Positions 1 through 8,184 are shown, counted from the first letter of the stretch. The stretch: 33,059 bases of DNA from Tersicoccus phoenicis (GCF_001968835.1 NZ_MRDE01000035.1:1-33059); one strand, 5' to 3'. Program-made: numbers and translations. Notes: generated by a model not told the origin, from the sequence alone.

Positions 1-132
1 ATCCGAGCCCTTAAGCCACTGCGGTCAGCGACCATCACGGTCAACGGCACCACCACGACCATCCCGGCCCAGGCCGGCCCCGACGAACAAGCCATCCTCG
101 ACGCAATCCACGCCCCGACAGCGAGGCACTAA
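1..132 (+). CDS. IS1634-family transposase, C-terminal fragment (cut by window start)
   Basis: Codons 1-3 onward read IRALKPLRSATITV and end in DAIHAPTARH with a TAA stop. They are identical to the C-terminus of the longer copy at 32523-33059, which carries the recognisable DDE transposase region. The fragment itself holds no catalytic residue; the assignment rests on this identity. The gene is cut by the window boundary, so whether this copy is intact outside cannot be seen. Confidence 0.88.
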   Translation: MRALKPLRSATITVNGTTTTIPAQAGPDEQAILDAIHAPTARH

Positions 133-152
133 CGATTTGACCCAACTCAGGG
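1..152 (+). mobile_element. 3' end of an IS1634-like insertion sequence (left copy)
   Basis: This stretch is the exact reverse complement of 32503-32654, so the same insertion sequence lies at both window ends in opposite orientation. It holds the last 43 codons of the transposase followed by a 20-nt untranslated end. The inner terminus is placed at 152, where identity with the right copy stops; read inwards the end is CCCTGAGTTGGGTCAAATCG. The outer part of the element, including the catalytic domain, lies beyond the window. Directly after position 152 an unrelated reading frame (HipB-like) begins mid-gene, as expected for an insertion. Confidence 0.9.
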
Positions 153-300
153 CGACCCCGGCGTCAACTTCGCCGCCGTCCTCTCCGTCGCCCGCGGCCT
201 TGGCGTCCTGGACGCGATCGTCACCGCCACCGACCCCTATGAGACCGACCTCGGCCGGGCCCGCGCCGATCAGATCCTGCCCCAGCGGGTCCGGCGATGA
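153..300 (+). pseudogene. Truncated HipB-like (Xre family) antitoxin, C-terminal remnant
   Basis: An open frame running out of the insertion sequence (first full codon overlaps its last two bases) encodes GDPGVNFAAVLSVARGLGV and continues ATDPYETDLGRARADQIL before a TGA stop. It aligns with the C-terminal half of the intact HipB-like protein at 12708-12992, which reads GDPGVKLGSFLALARVLNL and ATDPLNTDLGRMRAHTLG. The helix-turn-helix half is missing, removed by the insertion sequence. The stop overlaps an ATG at 297 (ATGA), the arrangement that couples hipB to hipA, but the following frame stops after six codons (MSDIHA, 297-317), so the partner hipA-type gene is also lost. Positions 318-385 show nothing recognisable. 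Non-functional as it stands. Confidence 0.72.
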
Positions 301-385
301 GCGACATCCACGCCTGACACACCGTCGGGGACCGTGAGCGGCACGTCGGCGCTGCAAGTGGTTGGCCGGGCGGCCGCCCGGTAAA

Positions 386-1192
386 TCAGGAGCCGGAAAG
401 GCCGTTCCAGCGTACGTAAAGTTCCGGACGCCGGTCCCGCAGATAAGGCACGCGCTCGCGTGCGGAGGAAATGGCGGCTGGCTCCACCGATGCGTACAGC
501 ATCGTGGGGCCTTCTCCTGCGTGCGCCAGTAGACTTCCGTCGGCTGCAGCGACCACGCTCTCGCCCCCCATCAGTAGACCGCCTTCAGTGCCGCAGTGGT
601 TGGCGTAGGCCACAACCACTTGACTTTCGAGCGCGCGGGCCGGGATCAGGACGTGCGACACCGCAGCGAATCCTGTCCCGAGCGCAGTCGGGACCAGCAC
701 CAGTTCGGCGCCTTGTTCCGAGGCGGCCCGGACGGATTCCGGGAACTCCACGTCGTAGCAGATGAGTAGAGAAATTCGCAGCCCACCGTGGGTCACGGCT
801 GTTGGGCCGTGCGACCCGGCCGAGAAGGTCCGCTGCTCCTCCTCCCCAAACAGATGCACCTTGTCGTAGGCGAGCAACTTATCGCCGGCTGCGTCCAGCA
901 ACGTTGCTGAGATGTGCCACCGCTCCTCGACGGTGATTCGAGGAGCACTGTAGACGAGTGAAATGTCATGGCGTCGCGCAATCGACGCCGCTCCGTTGTC
1001 AATCTCCTCGAGGTCTGCGGCCGTGACGTTCGCACGCACCAGGTCGGGACTGTAGCCGCATGTGAACAGTTCAGGAGTCAGGAGCAGATCGGCCCCATTT
1101 TCCTTGGCTCGGCGCGCCGCTTCCTCGAGGGTGTCGAGATTCGCGTCGATGTCGAGAATCTTTGCCACGGACTGAAGCAGTGCGATCTGCAT
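386..1192 (-). CDS. Carbon-nitrogen hydrolase (nitrilase superfamily amidase)
   Basis: 268 residues, the usual size for a single-domain nitrilase-superfamily amidohydrolase. The catalytic triad is visible: Glu41 in LLLTPELFTCGY, Lys111 in YDKVHLFGEEEQ and Cys145 in LLICYDVEFPE. Members hydrolyse amide or carbamoyl C-N bonds (rarely nitriles) in the cytoplasm; the substrate is not readable from these motifs. The start is the ATG at 1192 (MQIALLQS) with AAAGGA about 8 nt upstream; an earlier in-frame start would run into the preceding gene. It is the last gene of an apparent three-gene operon, 31 nt after the alcohol dehydrogenase and downstream of an NCS1 permease, which suggests it processes an imported nitrogen compound. 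The LLICYDVEFPE motif makes an amidase more likely than a true nitrilase. Confidence 0.9.
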   Translation of the reverse strand: MQIALLQSVAKILDIDANLDTLEEAARRAKENGADLLLTPELFTCGYSPDLVRANVTAADLEEIDNGAASIARRHDISLVYSAPRITVEERWHISATLLDAAGDKLLAYDKVHLFGEEEQRTFSAGSHGPTAVTHGGLRISLLICYDVEFPESVRAASEQGAELVLVPTALGTGFAAVSHVLIPARALESQVVVAYANHCGTEGGLLMGGESVVAAADGSLLAHAGEGPTMLYASVEPAAISSARERVPYLRDRRPELYVRWNGLSGS

Positions 1193-1223
1193 GCGGAGTC
1201 CTTTCTGGGAGAGGTGAACTGCT

Positions 1224-2324
1224 TCAGCGGACGGGAACCAAGATCGAACGCAGGCCCGTACCGGCGGCGAGCTCGTCCAGCGCTCGAGGCGCATCCGTTA
1301 ACGGGCGGGTCCCGTCAATGAGTTGCTCCAGGGGCAGATACCCGGCCTGGTAAAGACGAGCCAGGCGCGGGATATCGACCCGGGCCACACTGGAACCGTA
1401 GTTGCAACCGAGAATGCTCTTTCCCTGGTCGGCCAGGTCATAGGGATCGATGGAGGAACGGGCGCCGACGCGGGTCATACCTACGAGTACCGCCGCACCG
1501 CCAGGCGCGAGTAGTCCGGTGAGAGTCTCGATGATCTTCTCGTTGCCGATGGCCTCGAACGCGAAGTCCGTCCCGCGGAGATGCTCGGTTGTCCAGGTGG
1601 CCAGATCGGTCTCACGGGGATCGAGGGTAGTGGTGGCACCGAACTCCATGGCTTTGGCTCGCTTGTCGGCCGACAGGTCCACGGCCACGATCGGGTGCGC
1701 TCCGGCCAGTTTGAGCCCCATCACGACGGACAGACCGACGCCACCGCAGCCGATGACGACGGCCGAGGCCCCGGCGGGAACGCGTGCTGTATTGACGACG
1801 GCTCCTATACCGGTGGTCACCGAGCACCCGAGCAGGGCGCCGATGGTGAAGGGTAGGTCGTCGTCGACCCTGATCGCTGCCGTCTCCGGCACAATCACCT
1901 GCGAGGTGAAGGTGCCCAGACCCAGATAAGGCCACAGCGCCTCCCCTGCCGCGTCGGTGAACGGAGTAGTTCCGTCAGGCAGGGTGTTGTCCAGCGCGGT
2001 GGTACCCGTGCACAGCCAAGCTCGTCCGGCAACGCAGTTGTCGCACCGCATGCATGGGGCGAACCAGGACAGCACAACGTGGTCGCCCACGCTGACGGTG
2101 GTGACCCCTGGACCTGTCTCCGCCACGACCCCGGACGCTTCGTGGCCTAGCACCAGGGGCTTGTCGGCAGGCCAGTCGCCGTTGACGATGTGCAGGTCGG
2201 AATGGCACACCCCGGTGGCACGAATGCTGACGAGTACGTGCCCGCGCCCCGGCTGGGCGACCTGCACGGATTCCTGGGAGATGCCCCGGCCCGGGCGGTA
2301 GGTGACGGCGTGGTCGGTGGTCAT
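1224..2324 (-). CDS. Zinc-dependent alcohol dehydrogenase (MDR superfamily)
   Basis: 366 residues with the full medium-chain dehydrogenase pattern. Catalytic zinc ligands are Cys40 (GVCHSDLH), His61-Glu62 (GHEASG) and probably Cys167 (LLGCSVTTG). Structural zinc cysteines are Cys91, 94, 97 and 105. The nucleotide fold carries GCGGVG at 192-197, and Asp216 at the end of the second strand favours NAD over NADP. The family oxidises primary alcohols to aldehydes, or the reverse. Start ATG at 2324 (MTTDHAV) is preceded by GGAAG about 6 nt upstream; an ATG ten codons earlier lacks such a site. It sits between the NCS1 permease (45-nt gap) and the C-N hydrolase (31-nt gap), so it probably acts on an alcohol or aldehyde group of the same imported compound. 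The exact substrate is unknown. Confidence 0.92.
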   Translation of the reverse strand: MTTDHAVTYRPGRGISQESVQVAQPGRGHVLVSIRATGVCHSDLHIVNGDWPADKPLVLGHEASGVVAETGPGVTTVSVGDHVVLSWFAPCMRCDNCVAGRAWLCTGTTALDNTLPDGTTPFTDAAGEALWPYLGLGTFTSQVIVPETAAIRVDDDLPFTIGALLGCSVTTGIGAVVNTARVPAGASAVVIGCGGVGLSVVMGLKLAGAHPIVAVDLSADKRAKAMEFGATTTLDPRETDLATWTTEHLRGTDFAFEAIGNEKIIETLTGLLAPGGAAVLVGMTRVGARSSIDPYDLADQGKSILGCNYGSSVARVDIPRLARLYQAGYLPLEQLIDGTRPLTDAPRALDELAAGTGLRSILVPVR

Positions 2325-2369
2325 CGTGACTTCCTTTCGCAGTGATTCCGGCATCAGTCGAGACGATGC

Positions 2370-3830
2370 CTAGTCGGTGGGGGTCACGCCGAGGTGCGCG
2401 TCGCTACGGCGTCGCTCGGCGTCCTCCGCAGCATGATCCAGTGAGCGGCTCAGCAGCAAATAAACCGCCGAGGTCACAGCCAGGCCCACCAGCCAGGCGA
2501 TGTCGACCTCGCCCAGCGCTGAGGCAACAGGACCCACATAGCTCCACCCCCCGATAGTGGGCAGGACCATGAAGGGAACCTCGGCGGCCAGACCCACCCC
2601 GAACGCGGTCAGACCGCGCCATCCCCAGACTCCGTAGATCCCGCTGGGTGCGAAGAGGTCTTCGATGGCGTAGTGACCTTTGCGGACAAGGAAGAAGTCG
2701 GCCAGGTTCGTGGCTGTCCAGGGCACCAAGATGTAGAGCATCAAGGTCAGAGCCGAGAAGACGGTGTCAACCGAGCCGGAGCTGATGGATGCGGCGATCG
2801 CATACCATGCGACGGCCAGCACGAGAATCGTCACCACTCGAGCGGTGGTCCGCGGTCTGATCGGCCGGATGGAATCGATCGTGGTGAGCACCGTGAGCAT
2901 TCCGCCGTACGCGTTCATGCCCATGGTGGCCACGAGCGCCAGTGCGGAGAGCAGTGCCGCGGCGTCCCCCAAGGGCGCGGCGATCGTGTTGCCGGCTAGC
3001 TGCAGTCCTGCTAGCCCGTCAGTAGCGCCCAGGGCGATGCTCAACCATGCCCCCAGGATGATCAACCAGATCGCCGAGGATGAGGCTCCGAAGAACACGG
3101 CCGAGATCACCGATCGGGCCGGGGTCGTTGTGGGCAGGTACCGGGAGTAGTCGGATACATAGGGGGCGTAGGTGATGTTGTAAGCGGCACAGGCGGCGAA
3201 CTGGGCCATGAATGCCTGCCAGGAGAAGCCATACTGTGAGGCGTCCCACGACCCGCCGGCCGCGCCCAGGATGACGCCCACCGTCAGCACAGCCATGATC
3301 GGTAGGGAGACATAGAGGAGCAGCCGGAATGCCTTGTGCAGCCAGTCGTGGCCGAAGATCGCCAAGCCGACGCCAGCGAGAGTCGCCAGCACGGCTATCG
3401 CCACCGGAGCCCAGCCGAATGCGCTGTTGAGGCCCTCGCTGAGCAAAACGGTGTCGGCGACATTGAACGCCATATAGGTGAACAACGTGGCCAGTAGCGG
3501 CACGATCACGCCGCGATATCCGAACTGCGCACGGGACTGGATCAGTTGCGGTAGTCCCATGGTGGGGCCCTGTGAGGCATGGAAGGCCATGAAGACGGTG
3601 CCCACCCCGATACCGAGCACACTGGCCAACACGGTCCAGCCCAAGCCCAGGCCCAGGGAGGGCCCAATGAAACCGATGGGGATCGAGAAGTACTGGAAAT
3701 TGCCCAAGAACCACAACGGAGCTTGGTGCCACACCTTCCCGTGGCGTTCCCGCTCAGGAATCCAGTCGATCGAGCGGGCCTCGATCAGGGAGGCGGCGGT
3801 CCTGCCCGTCGATGGGGTGCTGGGAGTCAT
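2370..3830 (-). CDS. NCS1-family permease (nucleobase/hydantoin/cytosine type)
   Basis: 486 residues, typical for the nucleobase:cation symporter-1 family. The N-terminal region WHQAPLWFLGNFQYF followed by the MGLPQLIQSRAQFG segment matches the family's TM1-TM3 area, and about twelve hydrophobic spans follow. Members import cytosine, uracil, allantoin, hydantoins, thiamine or its pyrimidine, or pyridoxine-like compounds across the cytoplasmic membrane. Start ATG at 3830 (MTPSTPSTG) has AAGGAAAA just upstream; the 48 codons that extend the frame further upstream look non-coding. First gene of the minus-strand operon with an alcohol dehydrogenase and a C-N hydrolase, so the cargo is probably a nitrogen heterocycle or amide carrying an oxidisable alcohol. 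The specific substrate is inferred only to this level. Confidence 0.9.
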   Translation of the reverse strand: MTPSTPSTGRTAASLIEARSIDWIPERERHGKVWHQAPLWFLGNFQYFSIPIGFIGPSLGLGLGWTVLASVLGIGVGTVFMAFHASQGPTMGLPQLIQSRAQFGYRGVIVPLLATLFTYMAFNVADTVLLSEGLNSAFGWAPVAIAVLATLAGVGLAIFGHDWLHKAFRLLLYVSLPIMAVLTVGVILGAAGGSWDASQYGFSWQAFMAQFAACAAYNITYAPYVSDYSRYLPTTTPARSVISAVFFGASSSAIWLIILGAWLSIALGATDGLAGLQLAGNTIAAPLGDAAALLSALALVATMGMNAYGGMLTVLTTIDSIRPIRPRTTARVVTILVLAVAWYAIAASISSGSVDTVFSALTLMLYILVPWTATNLADFFLVRKGHYAIEDLFAPSGIYGVWGWRGLTAFGVGLAAEVPFMVLPTIGGWSYVGPVASALGEVDIAWLVGLAVTSAVYLLLSRSLDHAAEDAERRRSDAHLGVTPTD

Positions 3831-3928
3831 GATTTTCCTTCGGACGTACGCTCCTGCCCGACTGTAGGGCCGCCTCTGGTCACTGGGGAACACGGCGGGT
3901 CGGTTCCACGACAGCAGAAGAAACTGGT

Positions 3929-3945
3929 GTTGCCTGCTATGCAAC
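3929..3945. promoter_or_regulatory. Possible operator upstream of the NCS1 operon
   Basis: Inverted repeat GTTGC-N7-GCAAC about 100 nt upstream of the permease start, in the only intergenic stretch (3831-4005) that can hold this operon's promoter. No clear -10/-35 pair was found. The arms are short (5 bp), so chance occurrence is possible. Confidence 0.25.
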
Positions 3946-4005
3946 TCGTCGTCAGATTCTATGGGCAATGTCACACCAGACCAAACGACCCGCTGACCCG
4001 GACCG

Positions 4006-5377
4006 CTACCCCTTCGGCGGCAGGTCGAGGTTGACGGTGTAGAGCACGTCCCCCTGCTTGCACGCGTCCTTCGTCGGGTTGAACCCGTAGACCGGACCGC
4101 AGATGTACTCCAGCTTCATGGTGTTGCCGCTGACCGTGCCGAGCAGGTGCGACGGGTGGGAGGTGTGGAAGAGGGAGCCGACCTTCGCGTATGCCGACTG
4201 CTTGGTGGGGAAGCGCACCTCCTCGACGCCGCCGCCGCCGTTGACCAGGTAGGTCACTCCGTTCTTCGGTGTCATCGCCTCCGCACCGTGCAGGTGGTGC
4301 CCGATGTACAGCCGCAGCTTGTCGTACTTGGTGTGCAGGCCGTCCACCGCGCTGGTCAGCTCGGCCCGCGACGGGGCCTCGGCGACGATGCTGCTCACCG
4401 CCGGACGGTGGGCGATGATCACGATCATCCGGATGTTCGGGTCCTTCTGGGCGGCTTGCATGATCGGGTCGCTCTTGGACTTCGCGTCCGCCGTCGCACC
4501 CCCAGATGCCGACCTCAGGCCACAGGATGAACCGGATCCCGCCGGCGTCGAACCAGCCCCAGTCGTTGCCCTGGCAGGAGTTCGTGGTGGCCGGGGCGAC
4601 CGCCGGGCAGCCCGGACGGTCCAGCCGGGTGGGGGTGTCGTTCGCGAGCGTCTGCGCGTTGGGCATGGTGATGCGGCTCTTGTAATTGCTCAGCCGATCC
4701 CGCGGCGTGCCGGGCGGCGCAGGCGGACTCGTCACCCCGCCGTACTCGTGATTGCCCCATGCGAACATCATCGCCGCGATGGTCGAGACCGGCTTGACGT
4801 CGTTGAAGAACTGATGAACGGCCCCGACCCCGCACTTGTTGGCGTAGCTGGTGTCCCCGCCGAACGTGACGAAGTCGGGCTTCTCGGCAGCGATCTGCTT
4901 CCAATGGTCCCCGATCCACGGGGTGGCACACTTCGCGCCGGCCGCCGGGTCCTTGAAGGTGGTTCCGGCGTCGGCGATGTCCACCCAGCGGAAGTCTCCG
5001 GTCGGCGCCGTCTTGAAGGTGTGGTCGGCGCCGTTGCCGATCCGGTAGTGATAGACGGTGCCCGGCGTCAGTCCGTCCAGGGTGACCTGCCAGAAGGGCC
5101 CGGTGGTGTCTACCGGGGTGATCGCCGGTGGACGAGCGGTCGCCGTCTTGCCGTAGGAGCTGTCGGTGCCGTAGGCGACGGTCGAATCGGGTCCACGCCA
5201 GTGCAGCACCATCGAGGTCGGGGTGTCACCGAAGTTGGTCAGGATCTCGTCGTTCGCGTCGACGGCCGGCGGTCTGGCCAGACCGACGATGACGGTCGCC
5301 ATCACGAGGACGACGACGGCGACCCCCACGGTGATCAGTACGGCGAACCGGCGCCGCACGAAGGCCCCCACGCTCAC
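4006..5377 (-). pseudogene. Purple-acid-phosphatase-like metallophosphoesterase, frameshifted
   Basis: Two overlapping frames together give one exported phosphoesterase. The first begins with GTG at 5377 (GGGAGG 6 nt upstream), a membrane anchor or signal segment at residues 11-34, then a fibronectin-III-like purple acid phosphatase N-domain (about 45-125) and the metal-binding blocks DIAD (133-136), GGDTSY (Asp175) and GNHE (Asn209-His210). After WPEVGIW the frame is lost at a run of five C (4499-4503). Removing one base lets it continue as GATADAKSKSDPIMQAAQ through IIAHRP and GHHLHG, the remaining metal-ligand motifs, to PPKG at 4006. The family hydrolyses phosphomonoesters or nucleotides outside the cytoplasm. 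The single-base indel in a homopolymer may be genuine or a sequencing error; all catalytic motifs are otherwise present. Confidence 0.82.
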
Positions 5378-5474
5378 GGTGTACCTCCCTCTCGGCCGGG
5401 TACCGGGTCAACGTATGCCCGGGGCAGGGAGGGATCAACGCGTAGTTTGCTGAGATCAGGCTGAGGACGGCGAC

Positions 5475-6851
5475 CTACCGGGAGGTGGAGGCAAGCGTGA
5501 GCGTGGCTGGCTCGGCGGTGGCGTCCTCGTAGTGCAGCCAGGTGGCGATCTCCCGGGTCTCGGCGTCGCTGGGTCGAAAGCCGGCGACGGTCGACTTCTG
5601 CAACGTGTTGGTCAGCAGGGCGGCGGCGATCTGCTGCGCCGTCGGTGCGGGCTTTCCGTCAAGTGGGGCACCCACGGACCGGCAGGCCCGGACGACGTAG
5701 GAGAAGACGCCCCGGCCGACGCTGACACCCCGGTCGGCGGCGTCGTCCCTCGACCAACGACTCGACTCGGTCAGGTTGAAGTCACCGCGAGCCGCGTAGG
5801 CCGCCAGCGATGCGTAGACCGCCGGCCAGCTCGTGGAGTCGATCAGCGGCAGGTTGGTCACCTGGGAGAACTGCAGGATCAGCCCCGGAATGTCGTTGCG
5901 GTGAACGTTGGTGGTCGGGGCGGGTTCTTCGTGCCGCGTCGAGTCCCACAGGAAGTAGGTCGAGAAGCACGCGCCGGGCAGTTGCAGCGCCTGCAGGGCA
6001 CGCACGAACGAACCCGTGCCGAACCAGCCCTCCCCCGACAGGTTCCGGCCGATCGTCTCCAGCAGATCGCTCGACAGCTGAGCCAGATTGATCGGTTCCG
6101 TCGCCGTCTCGTACTGGCGGCGGACCTCCCGCTCGAACAACTCGCGAGCGTTGCCAGCGTCCTCGGCGGTCACGGGCACGGCAGCCGTCCTCACGACAGC
6201 CGGGGCCTCGCCGGTGCCGACACCGTCACCGACGCCGACGCCGGTGCCGTCGGTCGCCGCGGCGCCGTCGTCGTCGGCCGCCGCCTCATCGTCGTCGGCC
6301 CAAGCCGAGACGGAAGCCAGCTCGATCACGTCCTGCTCGTCGAGGAAGCGGTCGGCGAGTGCCTCGTAGGCGACCACGGTCGATTGGGTGGCGATCATGG
6401 TGGTCCGGCGGTCGTCGGCGCGGACCGCCTGCAGCAGTGGGGTGAAATCGGAGTCCGCGGAGGCAATGACGAACTCGTCGTACCGGGTCGGCGCCCGGAG
6501 CGCCGTGAGGATGTCGACGGCGATGCGGATGTCGGCGCCGTTCTTCTGCTGGTGCGTCAGTGACGGGCAGTCGACGACTTCGACTCCCGCCTGCGTGAAC
6601 GAGGAGCGGAAGCGGGAGAAGTAGAGCCGCTTCGGGCCGCCGAAGGGATCGGGCACCGACCCACCGGGGTTCATGTAGCAGCGGAGCACCAGCCACCGGC
6701 GGCCCAGGCCGTCGTCGTGCGCGGAGACCAGGCGATTGATCCAGGTCGACGGCCGCTCGATCACCGCCAGCGCGGCCACCGGATCAGCGGCGATCAGGCC
6801 GCCGAAGAAGTTGTCGAAGTCGATGTAGAGCGCCGAACGCATCGATCCCAT
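5475..6851 (-). CDS. NYN-domain (PIN-like) RNase with OST-HTH-like domain
   Basis: 458 residues from ATG 6851 (GGGGGTG 5 nt upstream); in-frame ATGs at 6842 and 6986 are alternatives. Residues 8-175 form a NYN domain: Asp11 and Asp13 in YIDFDNFF, Asp107 and Asp113 in GADIRIAVDIL, Asp133 and Asp135 in ASADSDFTPL, the acidic cluster that binds metal in NYN/PIN nucleases. An acidic, glycine-rich linker (about 182-225) leads to a winged-helix segment resembling OST-HTH/LOTUS domains (about 228-310), then a second unrecognised helical C-domain (330-458). Predicted cytoplasmic RNA-cleaving or RNA-binding protein. It is transcribed divergently from the RES-Xre TA pair, with 152 nt between the starts, and may share its control region. 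Many NYN-OST-HTH proteins in bacteria are uncharacterised; the role here is inference. Confidence 0.82.
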   Translation of the reverse strand: MGSMRSALYIDFDNFFGGLIAADPVAALAVIERPSTWINRLVSAHDDGLGRRWLVLRCYMNPGGSVPDPFGGPKRLYFSRFRSSFTQAGVEVVDCPSLTHQQKNGADIRIAVDILTALRAPTRYDEFVIASADSDFTPLLQAVRADDRRTTMIATQSTVVAYEALADRFLDEQDVIELASVSAWADDDEAAADDDGAAATDGTGVGVGDGVGTGEAPAVVRTAAVPVTAEDAGNARELFEREVRRQYETATEPINLAQLSSDLLETIGRNLSGEGWFGTGSFVRALQALQLPGACFSTYFLWDSTRHEEPAPTTNVHRNDIPGLILQFSQVTNLPLIDSTSWPAVYASLAAYAARGDFNLTESSRWSRDDAADRGVSVGRGVFSYVVRACRSVGAPLDGKPAPTAQQIAAALLTNTLQKSTVAGFRPSDAETREIATWLHYEDATAEPATLTLASTSR

Positions 6852-6912
6852 GACTGCACCCCCGTGTGATTCATGCCCGGTCTCCGTGGAGCCGGGTGCT
6901 CTTCCTGCTCGC

Positions 6913-6918
6913 ATGGTA
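6913..6918 (-). promoter_or_regulatory. Candidate -10 element for the NYN gene
   Basis: On the minus strand TACCAT lies about 60 nt upstream of the chosen start at 6851. It sits inside the 13-mer GCATGGTAGCCGC (plus-strand reading), which recurs identically at 15067-15079 in front of the VOC gene. No good -35 was found at 16-18 nt. Confidence 0.3.
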
Positions 6919-6942
6919 GCCGCTGTGTCGTCAGGCATGCCT

Positions 6943-6974
6943 GTCAGTTCTGACGCTTGACTGATAGCATCAGT
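6943..6974. promoter_or_regulatory. Twin palindromes in the NYN / RES-Xre divergent promoter region
   Basis: Two perfect inverted repeats lie between the divergent genes: GTCAG-TT-CTGAC (6943-6954) and ACTGAT-AGC-ATCAGT (6960-6974). TTGACT at 6957-6962 could be a -35 for the plus-strand pair. The spacing and placement fit an autoregulatory operator bound by the Xre-type antitoxin, as is usual for TA operons; this is inference from position. Confidence 0.42.
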
Positions 6975-7003
6975 AGTGTCAGTCATGGTGAGAGGGGCTC
7001 GAG

Positions 7004-7540
7004 ATGACCGTTCCTGCCGCGCCCGATGGCGGTGCCACCACCGAGGCGATGCTCGCCGCGACGCGTCGGACCGTCGACGCAATTGAAGCGCTCGGCGCCG
7101 CCGCTCGCGCCTTGCGGGTCCCGGCGTCGCCCGAGCTCGCCCGGGCCGTGCAACACACCGAGAACCGCTGGCGTCGACTCGACGAGGAGTTCGGCCTTCT
7201 CACCGCTGCGGAAGCGGGCATCCGGATGGGGTCGAGGAACGACCGGGCGGCACGTACCCGGGTCTCCAGTGCGCGCGACTCGCTGCTCGGCGTCCGACGC
7301 GGCGGACGGAATTTCTACCCCGGCTTCCAGTTCGACGACGACGGACGCCCACGGCCCGCCGTCGTTCGCTTGCTGGGGACGGCCCGGTCGATCGACGTCA
7401 CCGACGAGACACTCGCGCTGTGGTTGGTGGCGCCGGCGGAGGCCCTCCACGGGCGCCGGCCGGTGGACTTGCTCGATGACGCGGACGACGTCGACCGGGT
7501 CGAGCAGGCGTTGATCAGCCGTTTCGGCGTGCGCTGGTGA
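7004..7540 (+). CDS. Xre/MbcA/ParS-type antitoxin of a RES-Xre pair
   Basis: 178 residues starting at ATG 7004 with GAGAGGGG about 6 nt upstream. The central part contains HTENRWRRLDEEFGLLTAAE, reading like the degenerate helix-turn-helix of this antitoxin class. The C-terminal part, with VRLLGTARSIDVTDETLALWLVAP and a final FGVRW tail, fits the toxin-binding domain (formerly DUF2384/MbcA-ParS-Xre) but is divergent. It should neutralise the downstream toxin by covering its NAD-binding site and repress the operon. Its last codon overlaps the GTG start of the toxin (GTGA), so the two are translationally coupled. The assignment depends strongly on the RES neighbour; by sequence alone I would call it only a probable antitoxin. 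Confidence 0.7.
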   Translation: MTVPAAPDGGATTEAMLAATRRTVDAIEALGAAARALRVPASPELARAVQHTENRWRRLDEEFGLLTAAEAGIRMGSRNDRAARTRVSSARDSLLGVRRGGRNFYPGFQFDDDGRPRPAVVRLLGTARSIDVTDETLALWLVAPAEALHGRRPVDLLDDADDVDRVEQALISRFGVRW

Positions 7541-8184
7541 CGGAACAGCCCCGAGTTCCCCCGCCTCCGGACCCTTTTGAGCCGCGCATCGACGTGCTGT
7601 CCGCCGGCTCTCGGCTGTTCCGGGTGTTCACGGCGCGAGCCGGTCGCACGGCGGCGAGTTTCAACCCCGGGTGGGGCGCTCCCACCCGCTTCGCCTTCTT
7701 CGGTGAGCCGCCGGTGCCGGTGCTGTACGCCGGCGAGACCGAGGAGGCCGCCGTGGCCGAGACGATTTTGCACGACCTTCCCGCGGGCGGCGGGGACCTG
7801 TACCCCGAGGACTACCGGGACACGGCGGCCGCCGCCCTGGTCACCCGGCGTGCCCTCCGGCTCGCCGCCCTTCATGGGCTGGGGCTGCGCCGTCTGGCGG
7901 TGACCGCGGCGCAACTGACCGACACGTCGTCCGCCGAGTATCCGCGCACCGTCGCCTGGTCCGGTGCCGCTCACGCCGTGCGCGACGACGACGGCGGGTT
8001 GGACGGGGTGTGCTGGATGTCCCGTCAGTGCAACAACGCGAAGGCGTACGTGCTCTTCGGTGACCGCGTCGGTCCGGACGACCTGGAGATCGCCACCGAC
8101 TACGCCCGCATCTTCGGCGTGGGCGCGGACCTGGACTGGTTGATCGACCTCGCCGCCGGTCTGGGCATCAACGTCATGGTGTAG
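7537..8184 (+). CDS. RES-domain toxin (NAD+-degrading, MbcT/ParT class)
   Basis: 215 residues from the GTG at 7537 that overlaps the antitoxin stop. The family-defining residues are visible: Arg29 in RLFRVF, Glu69-Glu75 in YAGETEEAAVAET, and Ser162 in GVCWMSRQCNN. RES toxins consume NAD+ (hydrolysis or phosphorolysis) or transfer ADP-ribose, halting growth when the antitoxin is lost. Length matches the family (about 150-230). The first 20 residues are proline-rich (PRVPPPPDPFEP) and probably unstructured. The gene ends 75 nt before the aldo/keto reductase, whose own ribosome site (GAAGGAG) suggests a separate or read-through unit. Confidence 0.9.
   Translation: MTEQPRVPPPPDPFEPRIDVLSAGSRLFRVFTARAGRTAASFNPGWGAPTRFAFFGEPPVPVLYAGETEEAAVAETILHDLPAGGGDLYPEDYRDTAAAALVTRRALRLAALHGLGLRRLAVTAAQLTDTSSAEYPRTVAWSGAAHAVRDDDGGLDGVCWMSRQCNNAKAYVLFGDRVGPDDLEIATDYARIFGVGADLDWLIDLAAGLGINVMV

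Noticed and set aside
2673-3150. Plus-strand open frames opposite the permease and dehydrogenase genes
   Set aside because: They are antisense frames of strong minus-strand genes, with no family resemblance or ribosome sites; typical of high-GC DNA.
6852-6986. Longer start of the NYN gene at 6986
   Set aside because: No ribosome site there, the extra 45 residues are low-complexity, and the region holds the divergent palindromes and a -10-like box.
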